The notes beneath the pieces were generated by a model. The model did no database searches. It was not told the DNA's origin and was given only the letters and a program-made list of their open reading frames with translations. This document shows positions 25,657 through 38,230 of a DNA stretch of 64,000 nt, in pieces. Within the stretch, counting starts at the first letter, position 1. The number at the start of each line of letters is the position of its first letter. The position numbers and the translations under genes were made by a program. The stretch lies in contig VXAZ01002362.1 of the NCBI GenBank assembly GCA_013399875.1, forward strand, positions 637,916-701,915, given 5' to 3'. Origin of the DNA: Gymnorhina tibicen (Eukaryota > Chordata > Aves > Passeriformes > Artamidae).

Positions 25657-27139
25657 TTTGACTTTGACTGGAATTTTATTAGGTTTGGTGTTCTGAAATT
25701 TAAGTGGGGACAGAAGAAGTTTCTCATTATCATTAGAAAATTGGACTCAAGTGGGACTAGCACATGATTCACTGTATTTTCACAAATAGGTGAGAAACGA
25801 GGTGTACAGGAATTTCTTAATTCAGTAAAACACTGCTTTCCAGTTCAGGCACTGACTCCCAGTGGTGAACATACTTCTTTTGTTCTGGAGAAGTCATTTT
25901 TCACACCTGGCTCTTTTGTGGTGTTCACTGTATTTCTGATGCAACTCAGATTCCAGGAAGCCCGGGAGCTCCCACAGCAAAGTCTGCTCTGCAGAGATCT
26001 GCAGGTCAGCAGCAACAACAAAGAGTTGGAAGCTAATCCATACTGACCTGGATCATTGAATCTTTTGGGATTCACTCAGAGCTTGTCAGTAAACAAACTC
26101 CTGAAATGCAAAGCCTCAAGACTCCTCAAGGAACCTTTTTGATCACATGTATCGAGCAATTCACAAAGAACTGACCAGATTCTGGCTTTAGTGTGCTTGT
26201 GTGTCCCTGTGAGGAGTTTTCTGTGTGCAGCCTCGCAGAGCAGCAAAACTGTCCTTCCAGGTATGACACTGCTCTATTAATAGTCTATGAAGTACTAGGA
26301 GCAAATGAAAGACACTTCAGATGACTCTTGAAAAATGAAGCAGTATCTGCTCTGAAACTGGACCCCAAGTATGGAATAGGATGTGTCTGTGAGAGATTAT
26401 TTTGGGGCCATATGGTTTCTTGCTCTGCCTGCTCCACCCTCCTTTTCAGGAAATAAACATGTCCCAGTGCCCTACACTCACTGGGGAAGGTTATGGGCAT
26501 CTTTTGGGAGCAGACTTTGCTGGGCTATTAGGAATTTTGTTCTTTCCTAACAGACAACTTCTCTGCTAATGCCTCCTGACCTGTCTTCATGGAAAACACT
26601 TATGCAGGGAGAAGCCCTTACGCACTGATTCTTGTCTTCATCCGACAAATAAGTTGCTGGCTTTTCTCTTCACCACTCTGCTTTTATCTCCTGTCAGTCC
26701 TGTTTGACACATCTCTCCTGCTGACTGCTGGTGGGACAAGCCTGTGATTTGTTCCAAGCAAACACATGTGCACAGTTTCCACCATTGTGTGGTCTCACGT
26801 TCTGAACTTACCTGTGGGTGTTTACTTTGGTGGCACGACCTGGTATTTTGCAGCTCTGTATCTTTTTTTCTCCTTCCTTGATATTTTGTTCCCCTCAGCC
26901 ACGATAACTCTTCGTCAGAAGCTGCTGCATTTCTGCTTTGATCATATAGAACGTACTGTATAGCCTCGGGTAACACAGTGCTGCTTAATACAGATGAAAT
27001 AGCTACAAACCCTCTTAGAAGTGGGGTTTAAAAAGGGATACCAGTGAAATCAGATCCCTCTAGCTGGACAGCAGTCTGATAGCAGAACAAGGGCTGTTGT
27101 GGTATTTGGCAGCCAGACAGTCTTTATTGTTATTGGATG

Positions 27140-27310
27140 AAACAAAGCTTGTGATCTTTAGTCCTTGACCTTCACTGCAGCAGCACACTCTTAATCAGAC
27201 CTTAATTTAACACCTAACATGGGCACAGAAAGGCCCGGCCATGGGCTGCTGGTTTAATTACGTATAGCTGATATCATCCAAACCAATTTAACCTCATTGC
27301 TGTGTGCTGG
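27140..27310. promoter_or_regulatory. Candidate conserved non-coding element
   Basis: Short motif-dense stretch: TTAATCAGACCTTAATTTAAC near 27191, GGTTTAATTACGTATAG near 27251, CCAATTTAACC near 27282. No repeat or reading frame explains it. Confidence 0.25.
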
Positions 27311-30300
27311 CCACGGGATGGGAATCGCCCTTCAGACACAGCACCAACCAGTTCCCAACAGAAACAAACAGCAATAGGCTGCTCAAAGTTCTGTGTGTTC
27401 ACTTAAAAAAGAAATACCTACTCCTTTGGATACTTTGCAGGTGACGTTACGACCTTTCAGATTTACTAAATCTGTTTGCCCTTTATGCTTTCACTGTGGC
27501 GTTTTAGGTATTTCTAATATTTAAAGATCAAGCCTCCTGCTGATGGGATTCTCCCATGCACGTTCATGGGATCTGTTGCTGTGTAGTAGCATCTGTGTAG
27601 CTGGGTAAGAAGTAATATTTACGTGTTTCATGATAAGATTTTCACATTTTGTTGCTGCTTTGTGCTCAGTTCTTCGCAAACTGACACAATATTTATTTTT
27701 GACATTTAAATCTGAACAGTCATATTTTTACATGTTTTGACACAAAATTTGGTTTCTTTCTGAGTTAGTCTGGAAATCTGAAAACATCCAAAGTCTTCTT
27801 TCAGAAACAGGATTGTTTTGATTAATCAGGTTTCACTCAATTTTTTTTTCACCAAAACCACCATCAGCAAACCAAACGCACAACAAACATTGTAAACAGT
27901 CTGCAGTTTTTTAGTGAAATCCCAAATTTTCTATGAATTCCCAGTTAAATACACAAAGATTGTTGCATCACAGGTTTACTTGAAAGAGATTGCCCTGAGT
28001 TTGCAAGAAGTGGATGGCTACCTATGGCAGAGCACTTAAACAAAGATACTACCAAATAAAAACAATGTAAAATGTTAATGAGCAGCGAGAGCTTGGTCTC
28101 TGGGACGTAGAAGGCAGAGGTTCCACTGTCAGTGCTTGTCACTGGCTTGCTGAGACCCTGCTTGAATCATGTTGCTTCATTCTACAGATTAACCCTGCTG
28201 GCCCTTAATGAAGTTGGGCAAGAAATTAACATTCTGTGTGGTCTGTCCTACCTGTCTGTAAGAGGTCGCTGTCCCGTGGCAGGGCCAGCAGAACAGGACA
28301 GGTGCCAGCACACTGACCACCCGTGTCCCCATGGTGCCCGTGTTGCTGCTGGAGGTGGATCTGCACTGGCACACCGGGCAGGAACAGGCAGGCACTGGGA
28401 GATGCACATTGTGCCCATGGAAAGGTGACTGTGGATTGCCTCACACTCTCAGTAGGAAGCTTCTTACTTCCACTCTGCACAGACATGAATGACTTGTCAA
28501 GATGTAAGAATCAAGCCCCAAGATTTCAGGCTGAAATTAATTTAAAATCAAAACAAACCCAAAACCTCCAAGGGAAGTTCTGAATAAAATTTCTTCTGAA
28601 AGCAGGACCTTGCCCACAGAAATGCTTTTGTGCTTTAAAGGCGAGATCACTGAATGTCTCTGGTATTTTCAGCACAGGGGCCATTTGAATGTGAGTTCCA
28701 GCTGGACTGGTGAGTACATGTTGATCCCCACCGCCCCAGCTTTGGAAGGGGAGAAGTCTGTTGTGTGTTTAGTTCCCAGTTTGGTTTCTACATGGTGACT
28801 GCTGTGCAGTCATGTTCTAGTTCACTTTGCACAAACTTTCCATTCTAGCCCCCTTACACTGACTGAGCTTTGACTGAGACAAAAGAAGGACTCGTAGTGT
28901 CAGAGCCATGGTGGGGCAAGGTTTAATCTCCAGCTGATGCTGTACTTATACAAAATCAATATGAACAGCAGGTTGTCACTGGAACTGGAAAGAGAATCTT
29001 TATGACAGGCTTATGCTTTTTTAAAAACTATTTCGGTTTATCTTGTGCAGTTCTTTTGTATAGGTAATTCTTTCTGTTGCAGGGTCTGCTGAAATGTTCC
29101 CAGGCCTGGCTAGAGGATCAGTGTTGCTTTAAAAACTGAATAAACAGTTATACGCCCTGGTAGCTTCAGATCCAGTAGCCAGAACAAATGACATTTTACA
29201 TGAACTCTTCCAAGTGAATTGCTCTGGGACCACGGTAGGCTTTTGAGTTTTTGACTCATGATACAGAACACTGTTAAAGCTTTACTTGAAGAGCTCTGAA
29301 ATGCCCTTCTTTCACTACCCCGACTGTTTCCCCAGTCAGTGCAGTTAGCTGGGAGCCCAGTGTGGTTTTACTACTCCTGTGAGTTATATTTTGACTTGGG
29401 TTTGGACTTTTTTGTGATTGAATGTTTTTACAGGGCTCCCTGTGACCTCATGCGAGGGCAATCGCTGTGTTGATTTGCAGGAATGTAGATGGGTCTGCAG
29501 AAATGTCAGGGTCTCCCATTAAGATGTTTCTTTCACCTCAGCAGGGGGACTGGGTTACTGGAGTGTTGTTACTGAGATGCCCTGCAGTCAGTAACACAGC
29601 ACGAGAGCACAATTGCCCTGATGTATTCCAGCAACATGGTGTTAATGTGCCATTGCTTCTCGGGATTTCAGCACCAAGGCATCACTTCTTTGGATTACAA
29701 TAACATGGGCAAGTGGGCTTCTGCTTTGAGAAAACAGCGTCAGTCCCTGCAGCGGTGCTGTGCACTGGGATAGTGGGATAGGACCAGCACTTTCCCCATC
29801 GTGCCTGGATGCAGGACATTCTCTCAAAGTCCTGGAGAGCCTTTCTCACCTTTTCACTCCCAGGACTGGATCCCAGGTCAGTGGAAGTCAGTGGCACACT
29901 TCCATTGCTCCGGGATACCCCTGAAGGAAGCGGGGTCAGTGTTGCATTTCCCTCTTTCACAGTGCCTAAACATAAGCATTTACACTCCCACAGTGCACTA
30001 TATGTTCTATAAGTGCACTCATATACGTGCCGTGCAATGTGGGTGCACTCACAGAACATGTTTTGACTCCGGTTCTCTATTTATTGGCATTTGTCTGTAC
30101 CATCTGATGAGTATTTGCTCTACAAAGCAAAAGAGCAAATATATTTTTCAGAAAGTCTTAGAAGTTCTCTTTATGGGCAGGTATTTGTTATGCTGGGGAT
30201 TAAAGTCTTGCAAAGAAAGCAAAGTTCCAGCTTTCTTGATAAAGAAAAGCAACACACCTTGTTCACGTTTTTCCTGATATTTTTGTGATTCTTATCTGCT

Positions 30301-31298
30301 TAGTGTTCTTCTTAGGAGTGGAGTTCCCAAAGACAGATGATTACAGAATCTTAGTTTGTGTGAAACTCAAAACAGGAATTTTTGAGCTTTCATTATTGTA
30401 GAGAAAAGCTTGGGAAAAGAAATGCATATGGAAAACAAATACCAGAATGCTAAAAAATGGAACCCAAAGTCATGAGCCAAATTGATGCAATATTGTGGCA
30501 TAGAGACTAATTTAGTCCCAGGTTCTCACTGAAAACTGCTGCTTATTAAGCAAAATAAAAATTATTTTCATTTTATTGCCTTAAGTATACTTAACCCAAC
30601 ATCAAAATGTTTTTGCTTATAGGATTTTTTCAGTGGCACAAATATTACATTTTATATGGAAACATAATAAAGTAAATTTTCATCAGGAGTGAATTTGATA
30701 CAAAATGAAATATTAGCCTTATTCAGAGGTACTTGTATATCCATGTGGGGGTGTGGGTGTTAATTTGTGTCGATGTCTTCTTATTTTGGGTTAATACTGG
30801 TATTTTCATGCCTGATTCATGATTTTTGAATGCTTGATCTTGGCAGCACTGAACATCTGCCTTAATTGTGGGTACTAAGCTTCTTTGAAATTTTCACCTA
30901 AATTTAAAATTTCAGCCATTAAAAAAAAATAATCCTGGACCAGACAAGCCACTTGCCAAATGCTGGGCTATAAATCACAGCCATTTCTTTTTATTGCAGA
31001 GTTATACAGTAAAAAAATAAACCCCAAACACCTAAACCCACAAATCTAATTACACCAAATGTGCTCCTTGTCCAAAGCTGAGCTCTGAGCTCAGCCTCAG
31101 CCCCAGATAGGCCAAATGGTTTAGCTGCAAACTAAACTTCTGTAAAAACAGAAGCTGAAATAGTAACACAACAGCAATGCTGTATTAGCCCTTTAGGGAA
31201 ATACCTAAATAAGCAGTAAAAGCAATGAAATAGCATTTATAGCCTTTGTGTCATAAATGTATTATTTGTAAATAAAAGGAAAGCAGGTTTGCTGTGGT

Positions 31299-31765
31299 AA
31301 ATGGGCACAGCTCTGCTCCCAGCTCTGCAGGGCAATCCCTGGGACCAATCTGGGCTGGGAATGAAGGGATCAAGAGCAGCCCTGAGTCCTGGGCTCATCC
31401 CCCAGCGTGGGCAGCAGGTGAGGGGGGGATTCTGCCCCTCTCCTGTGCTCTGGTGGGATTCCCACCTCGAGCACTGCATCCCGCTCCGGGGTCCCAACAC
31501 AAGAAAGGACCTGCTAGACGAGGCTGGCCACAAAAATGCTCTGAGGGCTGAAAAACTTCGGCTATGAGGAAAGGTTGAGGAAGCTGGAGTTTTTCAATCT
31601 GGAGAAGGCTCCAAGGAGGCCTAATTGTGGCCTTTTGGTACTTAGAGGGGACTTACAAGAATGCTGGGGAAAAACCCTTTAGCAGGTCCTGCTGTGACCA
31701 TGCAACACAAGGACTGCTTTGGGTTCAGCAGAGCTTGAGGGCAGGCAGAAGGGATTTGACTTTCC
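31299..31765 (+). mobile_element. CR1 LINE, 3' ORF2/3' UTR fragment with internal deletion
   Basis: GGGCACAGCTCTGCTCCCAG, then GGGGGGATTCTGCCCCTCTC, GTGCTCTGGTGGGATTCCCA, GGTCCCAACACAAGAAAGGA, GAGGGCTGAAAAACTTCGGC, CAATCTGGAGAAGGCTCCAA, GGCCTAATTGTGGCC and ACTTACAAGAATGCTGGGG follow the CR1 consensus in order. Near 31385-31415 a segment of the consensus is missing, so the copy is internally deleted as well as 5' truncated. Past about 31690 it becomes poorly matched and loses the usual octamer end. Reading frames are broken; it is a dead copy. Confidence 0.9.
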
Positions 31766-32029
31766 TAGCACAGGAGGATGCAACTGTGCACATTTGCATG
31801 CGTTTTGCATTTTCCTGTTAAATGTCCCTACATTTTGAAAGTTTAGCCCAGGAAGTTACATTAAAAAATTAATTGTTATTGAATTTATACTCAGTGTATG
31901 AATCTTGTTCCAGGAGGCCTTTTAGCGATGGTCATCTCCATGCATTTGCTTGTTTTGATTCATAACATGAGGCAGGAGTTGTGTCTTGTTTACTGAGTAT
32001 ACCCGGCATAGCCACAGGCTTAGTTTGCA

Positions 32030-32290
32030 AGAGAGAGAAAAAAAAGGTGGAGGCATTAATTGTTCATTACAAAGAGCAAAAAATTGTAACTAATCACGGC
32101 ACAGCACTGCTGCTAATGCATTCGAAACCTCCCTCCACCCCCCCAAACCATATGGGGGTTTAAAATGTAAATACAATTTGTAATTGAGAGCAGCATTTTA
32201 TTACTTGCTTTTAAGAGGCACAGGACGCCTGTAACCCTCAATATGAAATTTCCGCTGGCTAGAAATAAATTCAGCTCCGTGTTTTGTTTT
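32030..32290. promoter_or_regulatory. Candidate conserved non-coding element
   Basis: AT-rich motif-dense block (GCATTAATTGTTCATTAC, TAACTAATCACG, GCTAATGCATTCG, ATTTGTAATTGAG), followed by a more GC-rich flank with a GGAAAGGTAAGGG donor-like site near 32316. It could be an enhancer or a non-coding exon edge. No protein family is seen. Confidence 0.3.
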
Positions 32291-35200
32291 TATTCCCGCT
32301 GCGGTGCCCTCCTGGGAAAGGTAAGGGCCGGTCTGCAAGCGCTCAGTCTCTCACTCAACACCGAGGGAGAAGTGGCTGGGAGCTGTGGTTTCCAGTCACA
32401 CTGCTGCCTTCCCCACACTGCACACGGAGGCGAAAGCAAACACGCTGCAGAATAAATCCTCGAGATGCTGAGAGCCGCCGAGCTACCACAGCCTGGGCTG
32501 CAGTCAGTGGGAACTGCAGGCACACAGTCCTTCCCTGGATTTGTTCCTTTTCAGGAATATGCTCCCTAAAAGCAGCTTACACTGCTGGCTGCAGTTATTT
32601 CCCTATCAGCCTCGCAGTAGCACCCCAGAAATGAGGCTGTGGGCTCGGAGTCTGTGGTTTTGGGTGCTGCACAACTGTGGAACAAGGACCAGCTCCTGAC
32701 ACAGGGAAAGGCAGACGTGTGTGCAAGGCAAGTGACAAGAAAAACACACAGAAAAAGGATGTGGGGCATTCTTCCTCTGTGATATGGGAGATGTCACAAG
32801 GATATACAATTTATAGTTAGATCCTTTAGGGAACCAAACAGGCTGTATTTGACTTAAATTAACCATAGAAGGATCCCACTTCAAACTTTCAGGATTTTAG
32901 CAGGCTTGGGAATGCAAAGTTCTTACGTGGAGATGAAGGGTTTAGAATGGCACCACCAAAGAGGTTACTCGTGGGTACCTCTGTGAGCCTGGAAATAATC
33001 CCTTCACACTTCCTGTCCACCTTCTCTTCTCTGTCAGCTCTGGCTCTGGGTAGCAGTGTGAAAAGAGATCCTCATAAAGAGCACGATAATCCTGCCCTGC
33101 AGCTCTTGCAGGACATTGGCAGGGAAAGGAGAAAAGGAACTTACTCACATTTTGGCCAGAAGGACTGGTGACCTTCACCTGTGCAGAAGTCAGGAATGTC
33201 TAGAAAATTAAAGCACAGTGAGGGTACAAGGATTTAAACAAAGATGGAGAAAAGCCTCTGGATTTTAAGGTGAGCCATTACACCAGCTCATATGCTGGTT
33301 GCTCATCTGTAAAAAGGACAGTTCAGGGCAAAGTGGACAGTTTCAGGAGAACTGCAGGGGAAGGTTTAGGAAACTATCCAACCATGGGTGTTCCTGGGCA
33401 GAAGAATTCCCATCTCTGATAGAATTACTGAGGCTTATTTTTCAAGAAGGTGAATCATGTCCCACAGTTCTAGGAAAAATAGAGAAAATAATCAAAATAA
33501 AACTGAAAATGAAATATGTACTGCTGTGAATGGACTAGGCTGCAATATTGCAAGTTTTGAGACCTTGTGAGGTGCCTCATGCCTCATAGGGTCTAATTCT
33601 CATATATTCTTCTCTGAGAAATCAGGAAAGTATTAAGTGTAAGAGTAGAAAGGAAGGCAGCCATGCCAGTGCCTGCCACTTCAGTGAATACAAACTCATT
33701 CTGCTACTTCAAGACTTCTTGGCTGAATTAATGTCTAGGACATAATAACAGCCATGCTGAGAGTGAAATATTCCCTCTCTCATTAGAAACCACTTCTGTT
33801 CTTGTTGAGCTGTATCCTCCCACCTTCATCTGCTCTGGGTTCTATCCAACATTATTTACAATAATTGTATCCACCTTCGCTGTTGGATTTCTCAAAGGAA
33901 TTGTGGCTAAGAGGGATAAAAGATGTCTACACACTCAGTGGCTTTTTCCTCAAACAAATCAGGAAGTCAAGCACGGTTTACAACAAGGAAGAGCTACTTG
34001 AAGAGCTCTGGGGTGTATTTTTTTTAACCACTTAACGTTGCAGGACACCTTGACATCCTATCTTATACACGAGGAACTCAAATTGTACATTCTGTCAAGT
34101 AGATAAGTGAGCTGATTAAAAATTCCCTGAATATCCAAGAGCTCCTACTGAAATCTCAGGGTACATAACACATTCCTTGACCTAAGGACCAGAGTAAGGA
34201 GTAATGTACCCAGAGTCCATCCTTTCTTCCATGATCTGCCAGCTTGCTGGTAAGAAGCAGGCAACAAGTGTGGAGTGGCGACCGGATTTGCTAAAGGTAC
34301 TCCTTTGCACCTCTATTAGCCTTGAATATTTGTCTGTTTCCTCATACGAAAAATAAAATTATAAATACCAAAAGCAGGATGACATGCAGCTGATGCCTCC
34401 TTGCACAGAAGCTCTTTGCATGTCACACTGACAAACACCAAAATGCAAATGACCTCTCTCTCATCACTAACCCACGTTTATCCACATAGATTTCTGCACA
34501 AGTGCACAGCTACAGTGGCTAAATGAGTGAAGAGGGCTTGGTCATATAGAAACACATGAAACAAGAGATAAAAATAGGGTCTAAACAGACTGTACATTTA
34601 CCTGCCTCACTGAAGTGGGCACTCAGCAGGCAAAAGAGTGTCTGGCCTAATGAGGTTAATGAAAATTGGATTGCCTTCTGCTTGGCATATTTAAGAACCT
34701 TAGTTTAGGAGTTCACAGCAGACTTGCCTGTGGGACTTTGTTTTCTTCTCTGGTCTCAAGAACCGATGCATACACGTGATCTGAGAGTTCTGAGCTGCAT
34801 CCTTATGTCTGGAAGTGAACACAGAGAATTTCCTGGGTTATTTTGCATTTGTCCTTTCAATACAGAATGAGTTCAGTGCCTGTCATTGATGAGAGAGAAT
34901 TACTCACTCACCATAAGAAAAGTAAAAACTAGAAAAAGGTGGCTATTCTTTAATTCTGTCTTCTGAGGAGCTTGTTAAGTTTTTGGTTCCCTGTGAGAAG
35001 TTGTGGTGGCCCTGCCTCTGCATATTACCTGTATTCCAGTTGTTGTTGGAAGTGAGGCTGGGAGCCACAGTTATTCATGGTAAGCATCTTCCAGTTTAGA
35101 TTCCAAATATTTTTCCTTTCCCAAAGGACATTTTCCTCAGTGCATTGCTCTGTACTGTTGCAGTGAGGAGGTGCACGATGTCCACCCACAGCTGTGCTGA

Positions 35201-36539
35201 GCAGTACCATGGAAGTGCCTTTCCCAAGTTATTTTGAGGACAGAGTGTGTGCTCAGTGTCCTCCCTCTGCAGGGACATGGCTTCAGCTGACCCAGCAGCT
35301 GCCTGGGCTCCAGTGGAAGAGAGGAGCCAACAGCACTTCCCTCCTGCACTTGTTTTCCCAAGCAAGGAGCAGCTTCCATCCCTGCAGAGGGGACAACAGA
35401 CAGTTTGTGGAGCAGTGTCACCACAACCTGCAACCCACTAGCGAATGATGTACCTTGACCAGTTTGCTGCTCCTCCTTTCAGGAGAGGTTTTGGCTTCTA
35501 GAAACCTTGGTTTTGACTTCTACTGAAAGGTACAATGTGGGTCAAGCTTGTGTCTTTCAAAAGTTCAACCCTCTGTGCATCCAGATTATTTCAGTTTTGT
35601 CTGTTCTCATGTTTTGGGCTTTAGGCTTTGGGCTTTAGGGAGTCTCTGTACGGCCAGGATGTTTGATTCATGGCTCAGATTGCTTTTAAACCAAAAAGCT
35701 CAAGTTAAAGGTATTTCCTTCACAAACAAGGGAGGAAGATTAGTTCCTAATTCAGCCCACCTGAGAGGCAATTATTACAATTATTATTTTTTTTTAAACC
35801 TTGTATCCTCTAAAACATAACTTTTGCGGGGTGGACTCCTGCTTTTGGGATACTTGTATGGACTAAATGGGAATATACCAATGTGTCTGAGTGTGGCATT
35901 TGCATTTCCTCCTGTTTGAGGGACTGTAGTGTGTATTTTCAAACTACCAGGGGATTTTGTGTTGCATTTCTGAGTATGCTGGGGTTGGCTTGCATGCATA
36001 CATAACTAATGTCTGTGTTTTGAAGTGCCAGGAATGTAAAATGGGTTAGCAAGAGAACTGAGTTGAGCAGCAGGTCGAGACATGTCACAACAGGGTAATC
36101 CATCCAACAGAATGAGGATAGCTTGGGGGGTCCTAAGTTGAAAGAACCTGATTAGTCTCAGCTCAGAGTAAGGATTACCACAGACTGGCAAAGGCAGAAG
36201 CAAAGCCACTCAGGCATGGCTTAGGGTGTTGGATCTACCCACAGTCACCAAAATACTCAGGCAGTTAAGTCCCCAGTGAGCCAGTCTGAGGGCTGAAGTT
36301 GCTGGACCATCGTTGTGAATGCGTCTGTCTGTTTTCAGAAGAATTTTACAGGAGGTGCTCAGCTCATCTCAGAGCTGGTCACTGGCTGGGTGCCACCTGG
36401 AGGTCCTTTGCTGGCAGGATGTGCTTTCACCCTCGGTGACAACTGAGCCTCCACTGCCAGGACAATCCCCGCTCCTGCCCTACATTTCACCTACAGCTCC
36501 TGAAGTGCAGTGGAACCGCAGCTTCCAGCACTATGGACG

Positions 36540-36590
36540 AGCTGATCTTCAAAGCTCCCTTCCAACCCAAACCATTCCATGACTCCATGA
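36540..36590 (+). mobile_element. CR1 LINE 3' end
   Basis: GCTGATCTTCAAAGCTCCCT, CCAACCCAAACCATTCCATG and then ACTCCATGA form the CR1 3' terminus with decayed ATTCTATG octamers. Only the last ~50 bp is recognisable, as is common for 5'-truncated copies. Confidence 0.85.
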
Positions 36591-38119
36591 ATGCTACAAA
36601 GGGTCCAGATTCTGTCCTCAGTCTCATGATGGTCAGTCCCAAATAATCCCACTTTTTCTAAGAGGTGACGGTGGGTTTATGCTGATGTTTGTGAGGTCAG
36701 AATATGGCACCTTTCTTATGTGCTGTGTTCTTTTTCATAATTTTAAGCCAGGTTTAGGAGTGTGGGTTGTTCCATTAGCACAAACAGCGGAGTTTGTTAC
36801 TGTGCCATGTGATGATTCCCCCATCAGGATTTTTTAGAAAAGTGCCAAAGGATTGAGTTAGGAACTTGTGACATTTACAAAGAGTTGTTAAATGCCTTTG
36901 TGGCTCCTGGATTTACAGCTACTGTGCTGGAGGGATATTACCAAGTTCTACGTTCAACATCTGCAAAGCAATGCCCAGCTACTATACCCATAATTTCCAA
37001 AGCGACTATTTCAGCTGGCATTTTCTACTGCATTTAAATTCTCAGATTGTCCCTCATTTGGCAGTCCTTTTTCTAGTGCTCTTGTGGATGGTGTAGCCTA
37101 AAATCTGTGCTGTACTCTGAGGTGTTACTGCTGCCTGTGTTCTATTCCACTCTGTGTGTGTATATTGTAACCTGCAGTGGAGCATCACTGGCTCCAAATC
37201 TCAGCGCGATGTGAACCAACACACTCTGAGACTCATCTGCAATTAAACCACAAACACCCTGCATGAATTTAGCCACCGGGTCGATATTCAGATATTATTT
37301 TCTGCAAACAAAGTTGGATTTTGCTATGCTGAATTTTTTTCAGAGGAGGTAGAACCTTACATTGTTAGATTTCAGGTGAAGAATTCCAGTTGCTCACCCC
37401 GAAATTTTAGGAAGCTCCATGCCCTATTCTAAACATTTTCAGAAAGTATGCATGTGTGTTTGGATCCAGACAGAAACTACAAATGCAGCAGATTAACTTG
37501 GAAAATAACATCTCATCCTAACAGAAAATGGCATAGTAGACCCCACCAAAAGCTAAATAAAAGACAGAAACTTTCAGGCAAAATTTCTGGCAGAGAGAAC
37601 CATTTGTCAAGTTGTGGGCTCGTTCCTTCATTCTTTGAAAGTTTTAAGTGAATGTAGCCTTTCTGTGGGGATACCCAGCCAGAACATTGGCAGATGTCTA
37701 AACCTCACCTGGTTTCCCAGAGCTCTTTAGCTTTCCTTTAACCTCCCTCCATTCCCGACTTCTGCTTTGCTAAACCCAAACTTCTCAGCAGGGTTTCTTG
37801 CTGCCAGGAAGAACAGGCTTTGTCAGGAGAAACTGATTACATTCTCATCAAATCCTGTCTTGCAGCAATAATGCTGTGATCTGTCCCACTGCTTCCAAGG
37901 TCTCCAAACAGTTCATGTGGACATGCCACCCCTGGAATGACCAGCAGCACGAGGCGGGAGTGGAGGAAGTGCTGGAGTGTGGAACGTGAGGGTGAGTCCA
38001 CTGACCACCCTGGCTCAGAGTCACTGGGGGCTGAATTCTGTCACTGAGGAAGCCATGGCTTCAGTTGGCTTGGCCAAGCACCGTCAACATAAGATAATAA
38101 CAATAATAACCACAACAGC

Positions 38120-38230
38120 AATGCTTAAAAATACATTCTAGCTCAACCAGAAGACGTGGGCTTGATACAGCAATTGATATGGAAAATGCTATGGCCTGTG
38201 TCAGAGGGGAGAAGAGGCTAGAGATGGTTT
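38120..38230 (+). mobile_element. Old CR1-like LINE 3' UTR relic
   Basis: ACATTCTAGCTCAACCAGAA, GTGGGCTTGATACAGCAATT and TGCTATGGCCTGTGTCAGAG match, in order, the 3' end of an old sauropsid CR1-type LINE as I remember it ('ggcttgatgcaggaattactgggtgaaattctatggcctgtg'). The octamer end is eroded. Confidence 0.6.

Larger units (their letters stand above)
23771..31298. other. Gene-free sequence
   Basis: Apart from the (AAACC)n array and the candidate element at 27140, this is AT-rich unique-looking DNA with short random frames. No transposon of recognisable age was found. Confidence 0.65.

Noticed and set aside
25422..25772. Frame with a repeated VWFGL motif
   Set aside because: Produced by the (AAACC)n array; the one at 47589-47965 is the same artefact.
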